Origin: an uncultured Ruminococcus sp.
GTDB taxonomy: Bacteria; Bacillota; Clostridia; Oscillospirales; Ruminococcaceae
NCBI GenBank assembly: GCA_947167535.1
Contig: CAMVIL010000107.1
Coordinates: 1 to 5,630, forward strand
Direction: 5' to 3'
Length of the DNA: 5,630 nt
Position 1 is the first letter of the stretch; each line of letters starts with the position of its first letter. Made by a program: the position numbers and the translations under genes. The notes below the pieces were generated by a model, which was not told the DNA's origin, ran no database searches, and saw nothing but the letters and a program-made list of their open reading frames with translations. Below are positions 1 through 5,630 of the stretch, in pieces.

Positions 1-50
1 TACGAGATTACAGGATGTGACTGGAGTTCAGACGTGTGCTCTTCCGATCT
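1..50 (+). other. Illumina adapter/index contamination
   Basis: This is library-construction sequence, not genomic DNA. Bases 17-50 match the standard Illumina multiplexing read-2 primer, beginning GTGACTGGAGTTC and ending CTCTTCCGATCT. Bases 1-8 (TACGAGAT) are the end of the P7 flow-cell arm, and bases 9-16 (TACAGGAT) sit exactly where the 8-base i7 index belongs. The adapter has an accidental open reading frame fused in frame to the first gene, giving the well-known artefact peptide TGVQTCALPI at the N-terminus of the predicted protein. Real insert begins at base 51. Confidence 0.98.
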
Positions 51-775
51 GTATCGGAAAGTCCACCATCGCCTGCAGCGTTTCGGCGGCTTTGGCCAAG
101 CGCGGCATGAAGGTCATGCAGATAGGCTGCGACCCCAAGGCAGACTCCACCTCGCTGCTCCACGGCGGTGAGAGGATACCCACCGTCCTCGACCTCACAA
201 GAGAAAAGGGCAAGAACATCACCCTAGAGGACGTTGTATACGAGGGTGCATTCGGAGTCAAGTGCGTCGAGGCGGGCGGACCTATCCCCGGCGTCGGCTG
301 TGCGGGACGCGGCATCATCAACGCGCTGGAGACTCTAGGAAAGCTGGGCGCTTACGAGGTCTACACTCCCGACATCGTGATATACGACGTTCTGGGCGAC
401 GTGGTCTGCGGCGGATTCTCCATGCCGATGAGGCGCGGTTATGCCGACAAAGTGTACGTCGTGACCTCGGGCGAGAAGATGGCGAAGTACGCGGCGGGCA
501 ACATCTGCATGGCGCTTGAAAACTTCAAGGGGCGCGGCTACGCGACTCTCGGAGGGATAATCCTCAACCGTCGCGGAGTCGAGGACGAGGACAGCGTAGT
601 TGCCGAGCTGGCAGAGGATTTCGGGACCAGCGTTATCGCTTCCATCGACCGCTGTGCCGAGATACCTCAGGCTGAAAAGGCAGGCAGGCCGATAGCCGAA
701 CTGTTCCCCGAAAGCGCTGCGGCTTCTCAGCTTGAAGCTGTGGCTCAGGCGATACTCGATACCGCGGAGGTGTGA
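51..775 (+). CDS. NifH-like iron protein H1 (5' partial)
   Basis: Predicted ATP-dependent reductase (dinitrogenase-reductase family, P-loop NTPase) that would pass electrons to the D1/K1 component. The first genomic codons encode IGKST, the end of the Walker A motif GKGGIGKST; by comparison with H2 the start codon and about 11 residues are lost at the adapter junction. An apparent GTG start at 17 is adapter sequence. Further motifs are CDPKADST (switch I region), GCAGRGI with the first cluster cysteine, [11 protein letters not shown] with the second, and SGEKMA. Both cysteines expected to bridge a [4Fe-4S] cluster across the homodimer are therefore present. The protein ends shortly after the core fold and lacks the longer C-terminal tail of true NifH (about 290 residues). 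About half its residues match H2 by eye. Stop TGA is at 773-775, 4 nt before D1. The family call is firm. The partner is inferred from gene order. Calling it nifH in the nitrogen-fixing sense would be unsupported. Confidence 0.93.
302..320 (+). repeat. H1/H2 shared segment, copy in H1
   Basis: 19 bases identical to 3541-3559 in H2, encoding the first cluster-cysteine motif region (AGRGII). It is one of several near-identical blocks at a steady spacing of 3236-3239 bases. The others are 119-151 with 3355-3387 (two mismatches), 383-414 with 3622-3653 (one mismatch) and 467-484 with 3706-3723 (exact). It reflects gene paralogy, not a mobile repeat. Confidence 0.7.
766..770 (+). promoter_or_regulatory. 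Ribosome binding site for D1
   Basis: GGAGG, 9 nt before the ATG at 780, still inside the H1 coding sequence. The D1 frame is open further upstream (to an ATG at 732 inside H1), but that start has no such site and would overlap H1 by more than 40 nt. The site supports 780 as the true start. Confidence 0.75.
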
Positions 776-779
776 GCAT

Positions 780-2093
780 ATGCACAAGGAATACGAAAGA
801 CCGCCCGGAGTCAAAATATCCGAAGCGGACATAAACGAGCTTCACCCCACGGGGCTTGAATACAACGCTCCCGCCAGAGGTATGTGGAACATCGTCCATC
901 AGGGAATGCTGCTGCCCGAGTCGCACCAGATATTCGTCTGTGCGCAGGGCTGTCTGAGGGGTGTTATCCTCACCGCCGCCGAGATGCTGGAGCTGGACAG
1001 GCTCAGCTGGGTGTCGGTTTCCGAGGAGGATATGTTCGACGGCACGCTGGAGACAGACATCGTGGACGGCGTAGAGGACATTCTGAACAGGCTCGGCAAA
1101 AAGCCTCCTGTGGTGCTGCTGTTTTTAAGCTGCATACATCTTTTCGCGGGCGTGGACTTTGAGAACATACTGCGTGAGCTAAGCGACCGATTCCCCGACA
1201 TTGAATTCATCGACTGCTACATGACCCCGACGATGCGCACCACCGTGTCGCCGATAGTCAAGATGAGCGCACAGATGTACCGGCCGCTGAACGTCACGAA
1301 GAAAGACCCGAAGGCTGTAAACATCATCGGCAGCGACCGTGCCACCGACCCCGACTCGGAGCTTGTGAAGCTGATAAAGGGCGCGGGATACACGCTCCGT
1401 GACATCGCAGAGTGCAGTACATACGAGGAGTACCAGCGCATGGCAGAGGCCTCGCTGAACATCGGGTACATCCCCACCTGCGGACTGGCGCTGGAGGAGC
1501 TTGAGGAAAAGCACGGCACGCCGCAGCTTTACATTCCCAACAGCTTTGACTACGATACGATAAAGAACAACTACGCCCGACTCTGCGGAGAGCTTGGCGT
1601 TGACGTCCCCGATTTTACCGACAACATTGCCGCCGCCGAGAAAGCTCTTGACGACGCGAAAGCGGAAGTCGGAGACATGGCGGTAGCCGTTGACTTCACC
1701 GCCGTCACCCGCCCGATAGAGCTCATGAAGCTGCTCTGCCAGCACGGCTTCAACGTGAAGTATGCTGTGGTCGATTCGGTGGGCGAGGAAGCGGAAGCCT
1801 TCGAGTGGCTCAGGGCGAACCGCCCCGACATCGAGCTGTATTCCTCCACCAACGTGAATATGCTCTACCAGCACATAAAGGCGACCGAACCCACGCTTGC
1901 CATCGGGCAGAAGGCGGCGTATTACTTCGCCACCGACAATTTTGTGAACATCATAATGAACGGCGGGCTGTACGGCTTCTCGGGCATTGCGAAGCTGGCG
2001 GAGCTTATAGCTGAAGCACACAGAGAACCCAAGGACAAGCGCAGACTCATCAGCCACAAGGGCTTCGGATGTACCAGCTGTCTGACGAATTAA
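780..2093 (+). CDS. Nitrogenase component 1-like subunit D1
   Basis: A 437-residue cytoplasmic protein of the nitrogenase component-1 oxidoreductase family, predicted partner of K1 and electron acceptor from H1. Family signs by eye: an FVCAQGCLRG segment (Cys54, Cys58) where NifD/NifK have the GPVGC or GSQGC cysteine; a VSVSEEDMFDG stretch like the segment following it; LFLSCIHLFAGVDFE (Cys118), matching the NifD segment around Cys154; and EEKHGTP near residues 242-248, matching EEKYGIP of NifD. No cysteine matches NifD Cys62. Cys234 lies about four residues from the cofactor-binding Cys275 position, which aligns with tyrosine. The HSWDYSGP segment holding the FeMo-cofactor histidine is replaced by IMNGGLYGFSG. 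The C-terminus carries an unusual CTSC (Cys431, Cys434). It follows H1 by 4 nt and precedes K1 by 13 nt. The family is clear. The substrate is unknown, and 'alpha-like' is only by position. Confidence 0.88.
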   Translation: MHKEYERPPGVKISEADINELHPTGLEYNAPARGMWNIVHQGMLLPESHQIFVCAQGCLRGVILTAAEMLELDRLSWVSVSEEDMFDGTLETDIVDGVEDILNRLGKKPPVVLLFLSCIHLFAGVDFENILRELSDRFPDIEFIDCYMTPTMRTTVSPIVKMSAQMYRPLNVTKKDPKAVNIIGSDRATDPDSELVKLIKGAGYTLRDIAECSTYEEYQRMAEASLNIGYIPTCGLALEELEEKHGTPQLYIPNSFDYDTIKNNYARLCGELGVDVPDFTDNIAAAEKALDDAKAEVGDMAVAVDFTAVTRPIELMKLLCQHGFNVKYAVVDSVGEEAEAFEWLRANRPDIELYSSTNVNMLYQHIKATEPTLAIGQKAAYYFATDNFVNIIMNGGLYGFSGIAKLAELIAEAHREPKDKRRLISHKGFGCTSCLTN

Positions 2094-2100
2094 GGGGGGA
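2094..2100 (+). promoter_or_regulatory. Atypical G-run ribosome binding site for K1
   Basis: Six G residues followed by A immediately after the D1 stop, 6 nt before the ATG at 2107. It departs from the GGAGG seen at D1 and K2 and would rely on G:U pairing with the 16S rRNA tail. It is the only Shine-Dalgarno-like element in the 13 nt gap and supports the start at 2107. Confidence 0.55.
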
Positions 2101-2842
2101 ACCAAAATGAAAAATGCAAACACCATAATCCCCTGCTACGCGGCGGACACTTCGGGTGTCTGTTCGGCACTCTACGAGCTGGGCGGCATGACCGTCGTAC
2201 ACGACGCTTCGGGCTGCAACTCCACCTACTCCACCCACGACGAGCCCCGCTGGTACGACATCGACTCTATGATATACATTTCGGCGCTGACCGAAATTGA
2301 CGCCATAATGGGCAACGACGAGAAGATAATCTCCGACACCGTGGCGGCGGCAGAAGACCTGCATCCGCATTTCATCACGCTCTGCGGCTCGCCTATGCCG
2401 ATGATGACAGGCGTTGACTTCGACGCTCTCGCCGAAGAGATAGAGCAGCGCACAGGGGTACGCACCTTCGGGCTGCACACCAACGGCACACGATCCTACA
2501 TCGAGGGCGCAAGCGAAGCGTTTCTCGCGGTGACCAAGGAGTACGTCAGGGAATGTCCCGGGCGCGAGGGCATCGGCGTGAACATCTTAGGCGCCACTCC
2601 CCTCGACCTGCCGTGGAACACGACTATGGGCAGCATAAAGAAATGGCTCGCCGACTGCGGGTTTGAGTATGTGAGCTGTCTGGCGATGGACGGCACTCTC
2701 GACGAGCTGAAAAAGGCGGCTTCCGCAAAGGTGAATCTTGTGGTGAGCTTTTCGGGAATGGCGGCAGCTCAGTATATGCTTGACGAGTTCGGGATAAACT
2801 ACGTCTGCGGAGTGCCCTTCGGCAAAGGCTTCTGCGGGCAGC

Positions 2843-2870
2843 TTGCCGAGAGAAGCCGCCGAAGCGACGG
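2843..2870 (+). other. Frameshift point in K1
   Basis: Coding sense passes from the frame of 2107 (ending GQLAE) to the next frame (EAAEATEADCV). The change behaves as one extra base, or two missing, most simply within GAGAGAA at 2848-2854. There is no homopolymer run and no obvious slippery heptamer, which argues against programmed frameshifting. Confidence 0.75.
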
Positions 2871-3241
2871 AAGCCGACTGCGTGTCGCCCTACGGCATGG
2901 GCTTTGACGACATAGATGTTGACATCGACACCGTAATAATCGGCGAGAGCATCTCGGCGAAATCGCTGGCGCAGGCGCTGAAGCTTGACATGGGCATCGG
3001 TGCGCGGGTAATATGCCCGCTGCCTACGGACGAAATGCTGCTCTCGGGATCCGACAGGGAGCTTTACGCAGAAGAGGACATCAAGGCGGCGCTGGAAGAT
3101 CAAAGACCAAAGCTTGTCATCGCAGACCCGCTTTACAGGTACATAATCCCCGAAGGCAGCAGGCTTATCGAGCTGCCCCACTTCGCCTTCTCGGGACGCT
3201 GCTTCCAGAAGGATATGAAAGACCTCATTAACAAAGACATC

Positions 3242-3247
3242 AAGGAG
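3242..3247 (+). promoter_or_regulatory. Ribosome binding site for H2
   Basis: AAGGAG lies 8 nt before the ATG at 3256, inside the last codons of K1. With the ATGA overlap it indicates translational coupling between the first and second modules. Confidence 0.75.
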
Positions 3248-3255
3248 TTTTTTGA

Positions 3256-4020
3256 ATGATAAAACTGGCACTTTACGGCAAGGGCGGTATCGGTAAATCC
3301 ACCTGCACCGCAAATCTCTCCGCTGCACTGGCGAGCCTTGGCAAGCGGGTCATACAGATAGGCTGCGATCCCAAGGCAGACTCTACCATAAACCTGCTGG
3401 GCGGTCAGCCGCTCCAGCCCGTTATGGATTATCTCCGTGAGCACGACGACGAGCCCGACCGCATCGAGCAGATATCTAAAGTCGGCTTCGGCGGGATACT
3501 CTGCATCGAGACCGGCGGTCCCACCCCCGGACTCGGATGCGCGGGACGCGGCATCATCACCACATTCTCGCTGCTCGAGGAGCTGGAGCTGTTCAAGACC
3601 TTCAAGCCCGACGCCGTGCTCTACGACGTTCTGGGCGACGTTGTCTGCGGCGGCTTTGCGGCACCTATCCGCGAGGGCTACGCTCACGATGTGCTTATCG
3701 TGACATCGGGCGAGAAGATGGCGCTTTACGCGGCGAACAACATTAACCGCGCGGTAAAGAATTTTGAAGACCGCAGCTACGCCAAGGTAAAGGGCGTTAT
3801 CATGAACCGCCGCAATGTTGAGAACGAGGAAGAAAAAGTCCGCGCATTTGCGGACGGAGCGGGGCTTAGCATAGCTGCCGACATTCCCCGTTCGGCGGAC
3901 ATCATAAAGTACGAGGACATGGGCAAGACGGTCATCGAAGGCGACCCCGGGTGCGAGACCGCGAAGCGATTCTTTGCGCTGGCTCAGAGACTCATCGACG
4001 AGGACGAGAGCAATGAATAA
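3256..4020 (+). CDS. NifH-like iron protein H2
   Basis: A complete 254-residue homologue of the nitrogenase iron protein, predicted to form an ATP-hydrolysing homodimer that reduces the D2/K2 component. Motifs in order: Walker [10 protein letters not shown] (residues 8-16), CDPKADST (37-44), GLGCAGRGI with cluster cysteine Cys95, and [11 protein letters not shown] with cluster cysteine Cys131. The arginine in GCAGRG corresponds to the residue that is ADP-ribosylated in some true NifH proteins, but there is no sign here that it is modified. The protein lacks the C-terminal extension of NifH (about 290 residues). The ATG overlaps the K1 stop by 4 nt and the gene ends overlapping D2 by 8 nt. BchL and CfbC share these motifs, but no tetrapyrrole or F430 genes are visible and the D/K partners do not look like theirs by eye. 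The family is certain and the physiological role is unknown. Confidence 0.95.
   Translation: MIKLALYGKGGIGKSTCTANLSAALASLGKRVIQIGCDPKADSTINLLGGQPLQPVMDYLREHDDEPDRIEQISKVGFGGILCIETGGPTPGLGCAGRGIITTFSLLEELELFKTFKPDAVLYDVLGDVVCGGFAAPIREGYAHDVLIVTSGEKMALYAANNINRAVKNFEDRSYAKVKGVIMNRRNVENEEEKVRAFADGAGLSIAADIPRSADIIKYEDMGKTVIEGDPGCETAKRFFALAQRLIDEDESNE
3541..3559 (+). repeat. H1/H2 shared segment, copy in H2
   Basis: Exact partner of 302-320 within the H2 gene. The matches cluster at codons for invariant motifs, so selection on protein sequence plus shared codon preference may explain them. Gene conversion is the alternative. Confidence 0.7.
4000..4004 (+). promoter_or_regulatory. Likely ribosome binding site for D2
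   Basis: GAGGA, 8 nt before the ATG at 4013 and inside the H2 coding sequence. It favours 4013 over an in-frame upstream ATG at 3974, which would give a 13-residue extension unlike the family and a longer overlap with H2. Confidence 0.55.
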
Positions 4021-5320
4021 GGCTTACTATATTACGGCGGCGGAGCTGTCGGCGCGGGGCTTTGATGACCTTCCCGACGAGTTGGTGTCCACCAAGCACA
4101 TGATATACAGCTCCCCCGCGACGCTGGACTTCAACTCGCCGGGTGCCAAAGGCTTCGGCGTGAAGCGTGCAGGACTGGCGATACCGGGGTCGGTCATGCT
4201 GCTGATATCCCCCGGCTGCTGCGGACGCAATACCGCGCTCCTCAACGAGCTGGGCTACAACGAAAAGTTCTTCTATCTGCTGCTGGACGACACCGACATC
4301 GTCACGGGCAGATACCTCAAAAAAATACCGCAAGCCTGCGAAGAGCTCTGCGCGGAGCTTGACTACACGCCCTCGGCGATAATGCTCTGCTGCACCTGCG
4401 TGGACGCACTGCTGGGCACCGACATGGAACGGGTCTGTCGAAGCGTCACCGAACGCACTGGTGTGGCTTCCGTCCCCGCGTATATGTACGCGCTGACGAG
4501 AGAAAAGCGCATCCCCCCGATGGGGCTGGCGAGAAAGTCGATATACTCTCTGCTGGAACCGCAGAAGCGAAAGTCCAACGAGTGCGCCATCATGGGATTC
4601 TTCTCGGCGCTGGAGGACGGCTGCGAGATATACCCGATTCTCAAGTCGGCGGGCATCAGGAAGATACACGAGATAGGCCGCTGCAAGACCTTTGAGGAGT
4701 ACAAAGAGATATCGAGGGCTAATTTCAGTCTGGTACTCAACTCCGAGGCACGCTACGCAGCTCAGGATATGCAGGAGCGGCTGGGTATACCCTTCATCGA
4801 GCTGACAAGGCTCTTCCGCATCGACAAGATACAGAATATGTACCGCCTGCTGGGGCAGGCCATCGGCGCGGAGCTCGACGACAGCGAGTATTACAGCGAA
4901 GCCCGCGCCGCGATAGACAGCTTCATCGGGAAGCACGGACACCTCAACATAGCTGTGGGCGAATGCATCGACGCAGACCCATTCGAGCTGGCGCTGGCGC
5001 TGAACGAATACGGTTTCAACGTCCGCGAAATATACGGCACGGTGGGCGAGCGCAACTTCGTCTTCATCAGGAAGCTTGCCGAGGTCTCCCCCGAGACCCG
5101 GATATACTCGAACCTGTCGCCCACGATGATGAACTACGAGCGGGATATCCCCCTCGACTGCGCGGTGGGCAACGACGCGCTCTACTATCACCGCGACGTT
5201 CCGGGCGTAGGCTTCAACGACGAGGCACAGCCTTTCGGCTACCGCGGGATAATTCTGCTGATGCGGGAGCTTGACCGCGCCATCAGCGAAAACAGACAGA
5301 TAGCGGAGGTGGGCAAATGA
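4013..5320 (+). CDS. Nitrogenase component 1-like subunit D2
   Basis: A 435-residue component-1-type protein at the position equivalent to D1, predicted to pair with K2 and take electrons from H2. It is well diverged from D1 but collinear. [11 protein letters not shown] (Cys69, Cys70) matches the AQGC segment of D1; [17 protein letters not shown] (Cys126, 127, 129) matches LSCIHLFAGVDFE; CKTFEEY (Cys224) matches CSTYEEY (Cys212 of D1); QERLGIP matches EEKHGTP; and [14 protein letters not shown] matches HGFNVKYAVVDSVGE. No cysteine corresponds to NifD Cys62, and neither the Cys275 nor the His442 equivalent of FeMo-cofactor binding is evident. The C-terminal CxxC of D1 is absent. The cysteine-dense CCTC and GCC motifs are unusual and could bind a cluster or form disulfides. 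The ATG at 4013 overlaps the H2 stop by 8 nt, and the stop overlaps the K2 start (ATGA). The substrate is unknown. Confidence 0.87.
   Translation: MNKAYYITAAELSARGFDDLPDELVSTKHMIYSSPATLDFNSPGAKGFGVKRAGLAIPGSVMLLISPGCCGRNTALLNELGYNEKFFYLLLDDTDIVTGRYLKKIPQACEELCAELDYTPSAIMLCCTCVDALLGTDMERVCRSVTERTGVASVPAYMYALTREKRIPPMGLARKSIYSLLEPQKRKSNECAIMGFFSALEDGCEIYPILKSAGIRKIHEIGRCKTFEEYKEISRANFSLVLNSEARYAAQDMQERLGIPFIELTRLFRIDKIQNMYRLLGQAIGAELDDSEYYSEARAAIDSFIGKHGHLNIAVGECIDADPFELALALNEYGFNVREIYGTVGERNFVFIRKLAEVSPETRIYSNLSPTMMNYERDIPLDCAVGNDALYYHRDVPGVGFNDEAQPFGYRGIILLMRELDRAISENRQIAEVGK
5305..5309 (+). promoter_or_regulatory. Ribosome binding site for K2
   Basis: GGAGG, 7 nt before the ATG at 5317, within the last codons of D2. 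It supports a start at 5317 in the ATGA overlap. Confidence 0.75.
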
Positions 5321-5630
5321 AAAAACTGTTGAAGCACCTCTCGCCGTTAGCCCCCGACGATTCGGGCGCCTGCTCGGTGCTCTATGAGCTGGGCGGGATA
5401 GTTGTCATCTGCGACGCGGGCGGCTGTGCAGGCAACGTCTGCGGCTTTGACGAGCCACGTTGGCACACAAAGCGCTCGGCGCTGTTCAGCGCGGGTCTTC
5501 GCGACATGGACGCCATTCTCGGGCGCGATGACAGACTGGTGGAAAAGCTGGTGAAGGTCTGCGGACAGGTGAAAGGCGAGTTCGCCGCCATAGTCGGGAC
5601 ACCCGTCCCCGCGGTGATCGCCACCGACTA
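5317..5630 (+). CDS. Nitrogenase component 1-like subunit K2 (3' partial)
   Basis: The first 104 residues of a K1 paralogue; the gene runs off the window with no stop codon. It aligns to K1 from residue 1 without gaps, with 37 of 104 identities by hand count. SGACSVLYELGG (Cys19), DAGGC (Cys37) and DEPRW (45-49) are shared, so this is the beta-like partner of D2. K1 has Cys93 in ITLCGSPMP, whereas this protein has AAIVGTPVP with valine, so the third P-cluster-type cysteine is missing. Cys32, Cys42 and Cys82 are extra and have no counterpart in K1. If the full length resembles repaired K1, about 280 residues lie beyond the window. The start is set by GGAGG at 5305-5309 and by the ATGA overlap with D2. 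The family is confident and the function unknown. Confidence 0.88.
   Translation, partial: MKKLLKHLSPLAPDDSGACSVLYELGGIVVICDAGGCAGNVCGFDEPRWHTKRSALFSAGLRDMDAILGRDDRLVEKLVKVCGQVKGEFAAIVGTPVPAVIATD

Larger units (their letters stand above)
2107..3259 (+). pseudogene. Nitrogenase component 1-like subunit K1, frameshifted
   Basis: Second component-1 subunit, predicted partner of D1. The first frame runs from ATG 2107 and is family-like to codon 248 (GAG, 2848-2850), then gives about 18 unrelated residues and stops at 2907. The family-like sequence resumes in the next frame at about 2852 (EAAEATEADCVSPYGMG) and ends with TGA at 3257-3259. Removing one base gives a 383-residue protein. Three cysteines match the NifK P-cluster set in order: Cys19 in SGVCSALYELGG, Cys37 in DASGCNSTYS, and Cys93 in ITLCGSPMPMMTGVDF. 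Residues 1-104 align without gaps to K2 (37 identities by hand count), confirming paralogy. The stop overlaps the H2 start (ATGA), so loss of the C-terminal third would also disturb coupling to H2. A true mutation, a strain variant or an assembly error would look the same here. Without correction it would be split into 2107-2907 and a fragment ending at 3259. Confidence 0.85.

Noticed and set aside
17..52. GTG start giving a 252-residue protein for H1
   Set aside because: The start and first 11-12 residues are translated adapter sequence; the genuine start lies beyond the contig end.
2091..2106. Terminator or promoter between D1 and K1
   Set aside because: The gap is only 13 nt and holds a ribosome binding site; there is no inverted repeat or T-run.
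1179..2126. 315-codon open frame on the minus strand
   Set aside because: Shadow of D1 with low-complexity composition rich in R, V and G and no recognisable motif.
2843..2870. Programmed ribosomal frameshift in K1
   Set aside because: No slippery heptamer or long homopolymer is seen at the junction, and no obvious downstream stimulatory hairpin was noticed by eye.
2843..3259. Independent small gene starting at TTG 2843
   Set aside because: Its sequence is the C-terminal third of K1 in a shifted frame, and there is no convincing ribosome binding site; it is better explained as part of the frameshifted gene.
3992..5191. 399-codon open frame on the minus strand
   Set aside because: It lies antisense to D2, has no family character or plausible ribosome binding site, and is explained by the GC-rich codon pattern of the plus-strand gene.
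51..5630. Classical nitrogen-fixation operon nifHDK
   Set aside because: The D/K proteins are short, lack clear FeMo-cofactor Cys and His ligands, and no nifE, nifN or nifB is present; only the H proteins resemble true Nif closely.

Overview
The window is a solid block of plus-strand protein-coding genes for nitrogenase-like proteins, behind an untrimmed sequencing adapter. Bases 1-50 are Illumina library sequence, so the DNA is probably the raw end of an assembled, possibly metagenomic, contig. High GC, strong GGAGG-type ribosome binding sites and tight 4-13 nt gene junctions suggest a bacterium, perhaps an anaerobic Clostridia/Oscillospiraceae (Ruminococcus-like) member. That taxonomic guess rests on general style only and is weak.

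Layout: a NifH-like iron protein (H1, 5' end lost at the adapter, to 775), a component-1-like subunit (D1, 780-2093), a second component-1-like subunit (K1, 2107-3259, broken by a one-base frameshift near 2850), then the same order again: H2 (3256-4020), D2 (4013-5320) and K2 (5317 to the window end, incomplete). This is two consecutive reductase modules, H-D-K then H-D-K, about 3.24 kb apart. All junctions are overlaps or gaps of at most 13 nt, so the whole block looks like one transcript. There is no intergenic stretch long enough for a promoter or terminator, and no RNA gene, insertion sequence or CRISPR.

By family logic each H protein is an ATP-driven, [4Fe-4S]-bridged homodimer that passes electrons to its D/K partner. 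Both H proteins keep the Walker A motif and the two cluster cysteines. The D and K proteins are far from true NifD/NifK. They are short (about 435 and 383 residues) and keep a subset of the P-cluster-type cysteines. D1 and D2 show no clear equivalents of the FeMo-cofactor cysteine and histidine. No nifB, nifE, nifN or other maturation gene is present. The set therefore belongs with the uncharacterised nitrogenase-like (group IV) reductases. Nitrogen fixation is unlikely and the substrate cannot be read from this sequence. The modules differ in their cysteine sets, notably Cys93 in K1 against Val93 in K2, so they may hold different clusters or reduce different substrates.
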